A program made the position numbers and the translations under genes. The notes below the pieces were generated by a model. It was given only the letters and a program-made list of their open reading frames with translations, was not told the DNA's origin and searched no databases. Shown here in pieces: positions 61,742-64,000 of a stretch of DNA of 64,000 nt (the stretch's first letter is position 1; every line of letters begins with the position of its first letter). This stretch comes from Mycolicibacterium moriokaense (GTDB taxonomy: Bacteria > Actinomycetota > Actinomycetes > Mycobacteriales > Mycobacteriaceae), in the NCBI RefSeq assembly GCF_010726085.1, contig NZ_AP022560.1:4898001-4962000 (forward strand), written 5' to 3'.

Positions 61742-62943
61742 CGTGGCGGCCGTCCGCGCGCACCGCCGCCGCTCTCGCGATCTACGAGGCCGCCGAGCAG
61801 GACCGCACGAGCCGACCGGAGCGCTACCTCCTCGAACCGGGCGCGATAGTTGATCGCTTGGCGGCCCGCGGTATTGACGAGCGCCGGTTCGCGAAGGGTT
61901 GGCGTGCCGGACTGGAGATGTTCCTGCAGTCGGCGAAGGAGGAGGGCCGCCTCAACGCGGTGGGCGCACGGACGGCGGTGCAGTCGGCGCTCGGCCGGTT
62001 GACCGCCGGGGCGAAGATCGCGCAATGGCGCGAGGAGAATCCCGCAAGGGCCGACGCGCCGCTGGCACCGCCGATCGTCATCGTGGGTGGGTGGCGCACC
62101 GGCACGACGTTCCTGTTCCGTCTGCTGGGCAGCGATCCGCGACTGCATGCACAGCTCCCCGCCGAACTCGCCGCGCCGTGGTTGTTCGCGGATTCGGCGC
62201 CGCACGCCGGACCCGAATTGTCCGCGGCCGGAAGCCAAATGCTGCACACCCTCAATCCCGATATGGCGTTCGTCCATCCGTCCGGTCCGACACTGCCGGA
62301 GGAATGCGTTCTCGGTATGGGCACCGACATGCGTAACTGGGGCTTCACGTCGTTCATGCGACTGCCGTCGTACGCCACATGGCTGGCCGACCAGGACTTC
62401 GGTGATTCGTATGCACGGTATCGCGAAGCGCTGCAGTTGCTGGCGTCCAACGACGACCGCCGGTTCGTGCTGAAGGCGCCGGCCCACACGCCCGAGCTCC
62501 GGCATATCGCACGAGAGTTTCCCGGTGCCATCGTGATTCAGATTCACCGCGATATCGTGACGACCATCGCCTCGGGCGCCAGCCTGTTCGCGGTGTACCA
62601 GTCGACGTACAGCGACAACGTGGATGCCGTCGACGTCGGTCGCAGGCAAGCCGACCAGACCGAGCTGTGGTTCCGTCGGGCGGCGGAGTTCCGCGGGTCA
62701 GCGGAACGGAACGCGGTCACGCTCATCGACGTCGACTACCGGGAACTGGTCGATGACACCCCGCGCGTGCTCGAGAAGATCTACTCGGCCGTCGATATGC
62801 CGGTTCCGGCGCTGGAAGAGTTCATCGCCGATTACCACGCGGCGCACCCGCGCGACGCTCACGGGACCCACCGTTACCAGCCGGAAGACTTCGGAATCGA
62901 CGTCGGCGAACTGCGCGAACGCTTCGCCTTCCTGGGCCGCTGA
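61738..62943 (+). CDS. Sulfotransferase family protein
   Basis: A 401-residue sulfotransferase: PAPS 5'-phosphosulfate loop VGGWRTGTTFLFRLLGSDPR (residues about 115-134) and the 3'-phosphate-binding region FPGAIVIQIHRD. Moves sulfate from PAPS to a hydroxyl or amine, in mycobacteria usually of lipids or glycolipids. Coupled to the DUF1214-like gene. Confidence 0.9.
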   Translation: MTWRPSARTAAALAIYEAAEQDRTSRPERYLLEPGAIVDRLAARGIDERRFAKGWRAGLEMFLQSAKEEGRLNAVGARTAVQSALGRLTAGAKIAQWREENPARADAPLAPPIVIVGGWRTGTTFLFRLLGSDPRLHAQLPAELAAPWLFADSAPHAGPELSAAGSQMLHTLNPDMAFVHPSGPTLPEECVLGMGTDMRNWGFTSFMRLPSYATWLADQDFGDSYARYREALQLLASNDDRRFVLKAPAHTPELRHIAREFPGAIVIQIHRDIVTTIASGASLFAVYQSTYSDNVDAVDVGRRQADQTELWFRRAAEFRGSAERNAVTLIDVDYRELVDDTPRVLEKIYSAVDMPVPALEEFIADYHAAHPRDAHGTHRYQPEDFGIDVGELRERFAFLGR

Positions 62944-62963
62944 CAGTCTTCGCCCTGACCCGC

Positions 62964-63785
62964 CTACTTAGAGGGCGGCCGAAACCCTCCCTGGGCCACC
63001 GAGACAGAGATACCGCTGCCGATCTCCCCGTCCTCGTCGAAAAGTATCGCCGATCCGGTCGCGATGCCGTCCTGGGTGGAATGACTCTGCGATGCCAGGC
63101 CGATCAGCGTCCCCTTCGGCAACCGGCTCAGCGTGAGAGTGTAGTCGGCGTTGATGAACTTCAAGCCCTCCGAGCTCCAATTGACCAGTGAGGCAATCAC
63201 ATCGGCCGCCATCGCCGCGCGGGTGAACGGCGTCAGCGGTTCACCGTCGATGAGCGGGATGGACAACCTCAACCACGTGTACTTCGCGCCGCCGTCGCCG
63301 GCCCAGGTTTCGTCCGGGTCTTGTATGGACGCACCCCAGCCGTAGGTGCTGACGAACAACGGGTTGGCGTTCGGCTTCACATCCGTTGGGATCGGGGGCA
63401 TTTCGACGTTCGGCGACCAGATGTCTCCCGGAGGTTGTTCGCCCCGGCGGAGAAAGAGTCCACTCGCCTGGGCGACGACCTTGCCCTCCTGGTGAATGAC
63501 GGCCTCGACCAGTCGCAATCGCTTACCGCTGCGAATCTCGCGGGTCTGCACCTCAATCGGCTCGATGGCACATGGCCTCGGTAGGTCGACGGTCAGCCGC
63601 GCGGGAAGGAAGTCCGGGTCGTTGACGAATCGTTCGACGGTCCAGCCCAACAGGCCGCCGACGACGTGCCCGCTGAGCGACGGACCCCATCCGCCCCTGG
63701 CGATGGAACGCGGGTGGAAGCTCTCACCCCGACGGTCGAAATAGGCGGTGCCCGGTTTCTCCGGCGCGATCGTCGACTCAGCCAA
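62964..63785 (-). CDS. Acyl-CoA thioesterase family protein (double hot-dog)
   Basis: A 273-residue TesB-like thioesterase-fold protein: GGWGPSLSGHVVGGLLGW and PARLTVDLPRPCAIEPIEVQTREIRSGKRL in the first hot-dog, YTLTLSRLPKGTLIGL and GSAILFDEDGEIGSG in the second. Hydrolyses acyl-CoA thioesters. TTG start with GGAG 8 nt upstream. Convergent with the sulfotransferase. Confidence 0.88.
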   Translation of the reverse strand: MAESTIAPEKPGTAYFDRRGESFHPRSIARGGWGPSLSGHVVGGLLGWTVERFVNDPDFLPARLTVDLPRPCAIEPIEVQTREIRSGKRLRLVEAVIHQEGKVVAQASGLFLRRGEQPPGDIWSPNVEMPPIPTDVKPNANPLFVSTYGWGASIQDPDETWAGDGGAKYTWLRLSIPLIDGEPLTPFTRAAMAADVIASLVNWSSEGLKFINADYTLTLSRLPKGTLIGLASQSHSTQDGIATGSAILFDEDGEIGSGISVSVAQGGFRPPSK

Positions 63786-63898
63786 CGGGGATGCTCCTAC
63801 GATTCGATGACCTAACTAAGGGCCATCAGTATCACCTAGCCCGGTTTGGGAGGCGCACTCAGTGCCGGACGACGGGGGTCGCGGCGGGAAACCGGGGA

Positions 63899-64000
63899 CT
63901 AACCGGCGGCGATCATCGCGACCGCGGCGAGCGCCGACACCATCCCGACCGCTTGCCAGCGCGTCACCCGCTCGCGAAGCACCACGATCGCAAGCAGCAC
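63899..64000 (-). CDS. EamA/DMT-type transporter, C-terminal fragment (cut by right edge)
   Basis: Only the last 33 codons are visible: VLLAIVVLRERVTRWQAVGM followed by a hydrophobic helix to the stop, the typical end of a drug/metabolite transporter (EamA) protein, where LxERxTxxQxxG precedes the last transmembrane helix. The substrate cannot be told. Confidence 0.7.
   Translation of the reverse strand: MLLAIVVLRERVTRWQAVGMVSALAAVAMIAAG

Noticed and set aside
1..64000. CRISPR arrays, rRNA, tRNA genes, insertion sequences, prophage genes
   Set aside because: No regularly spaced repeats, no rRNA or cloverleaf tRNA apart from the tRNA-like part of tmRNA, and no transposase, integrase or phage structural motifs were seen.

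Overview
The window is chromosomal DNA of a high-GC actinobacterium, almost certainly a Mycobacterium/Mycolicibacterium relative. Supporting evidence: a complete yrbE-mce operon, a tmRNA whose tag reads ADSNQRDFALAA, paired FadE-type acyl-CoA dehydrogenases, an actinobacterial mycothiol-dependent isomerase fold, many GTG/TTG starts and dense ATGA/GTGA stop-start overlaps.

Layout. (i) 1-3.7 kb: the 5' two-thirds of a type I polyketide synthase (KS-AT-DH, cut by the left edge) and a secreted L,D-transpeptidase-like protein with a clear terminator. (ii) 3.8-10.2 kb: a tight five-gene catabolic operon (SDR, acetoacetate-decarboxylase-like, two amidohydrolases, CoA-transferase) divergent from an IclR regulator, with a 17-bp palindrome between them. 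(iii) 10.2-13.1 kb: two AveC-like membrane proteins and a formate/nitrite-transporter family protein. (iv) 13.1-27.5 kb: decayed coding sequence, then an uncharacterised biosynthetic cluster bounded on the right by ssrA. (v) 28.2-32 kb: nitroreductase, AhpD-like protein, mycothiol-dependent isomerase-like protein and a cytochrome oxidase subunit III/IV operon. (vi) 32.5-47.3 kb: a yrbE-mceABCDEF operon with a tail of secreted proteins, bracketed by tandem-domain Lrp/AsnC regulators. (vii) 47.3-57.5 kb: an oxidative locus (phytoene-desaturase-like oxidoreductase, carotenoid oxygenase, acyl-CoA dehydrogenase, SDR, BVMO-like flavoprotein, MpaB/rubber-oxygenase-like protein, second AveC-like pair). 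(viii) 57.6-64 kb: two acyl-CoA dehydrogenases, a DUF1214-like protein, a sulfotransferase, a thioesterase and the end of an EamA-type transporter.

The most interesting region is 13.7-27.45 kb. Three transcription units carry: a tryptophan-2,3-dioxygenase-like haem protein with a long N-terminal extension, two SAM O-methyltransferases, an SDR, two amino-acid-ligase-type ATP-grasp enzymes, a class IV aminotransferase, a GNAT/FemAB-like acyltransferase, a cupin fused to a haem-oxygenase-like di-iron oxygenase domain, and a full-length two-NBD ABC exporter. The set suggests an exported small molecule built from modified, possibly aromatic or N-oxygenated, amino acids joined by amide bonds; this is inference.

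Each of the three units is preceded by a copy of one conserved 65-66 nt element, and in all three the next start codon lies exactly 28 nt downstream. At two copies that start codon opens a short unannotated ORF. These two ORFs share a residue pattern (M-S/T-T-R-x-S-x-P, then G..E-L-C) and end overlapping the start of an ATP-grasp gene. I recognise neither the element nor the peptides.

A second possible regulatory theme is an A/T-rich TTTGCGTA/GATACGCATA-type motif near the AveC-like pairs, the carotenoid oxygenase, the MpaB-like gene and two AsnC regulators, hinting at one regulon. All alignments and motif comparisons were made by eye.
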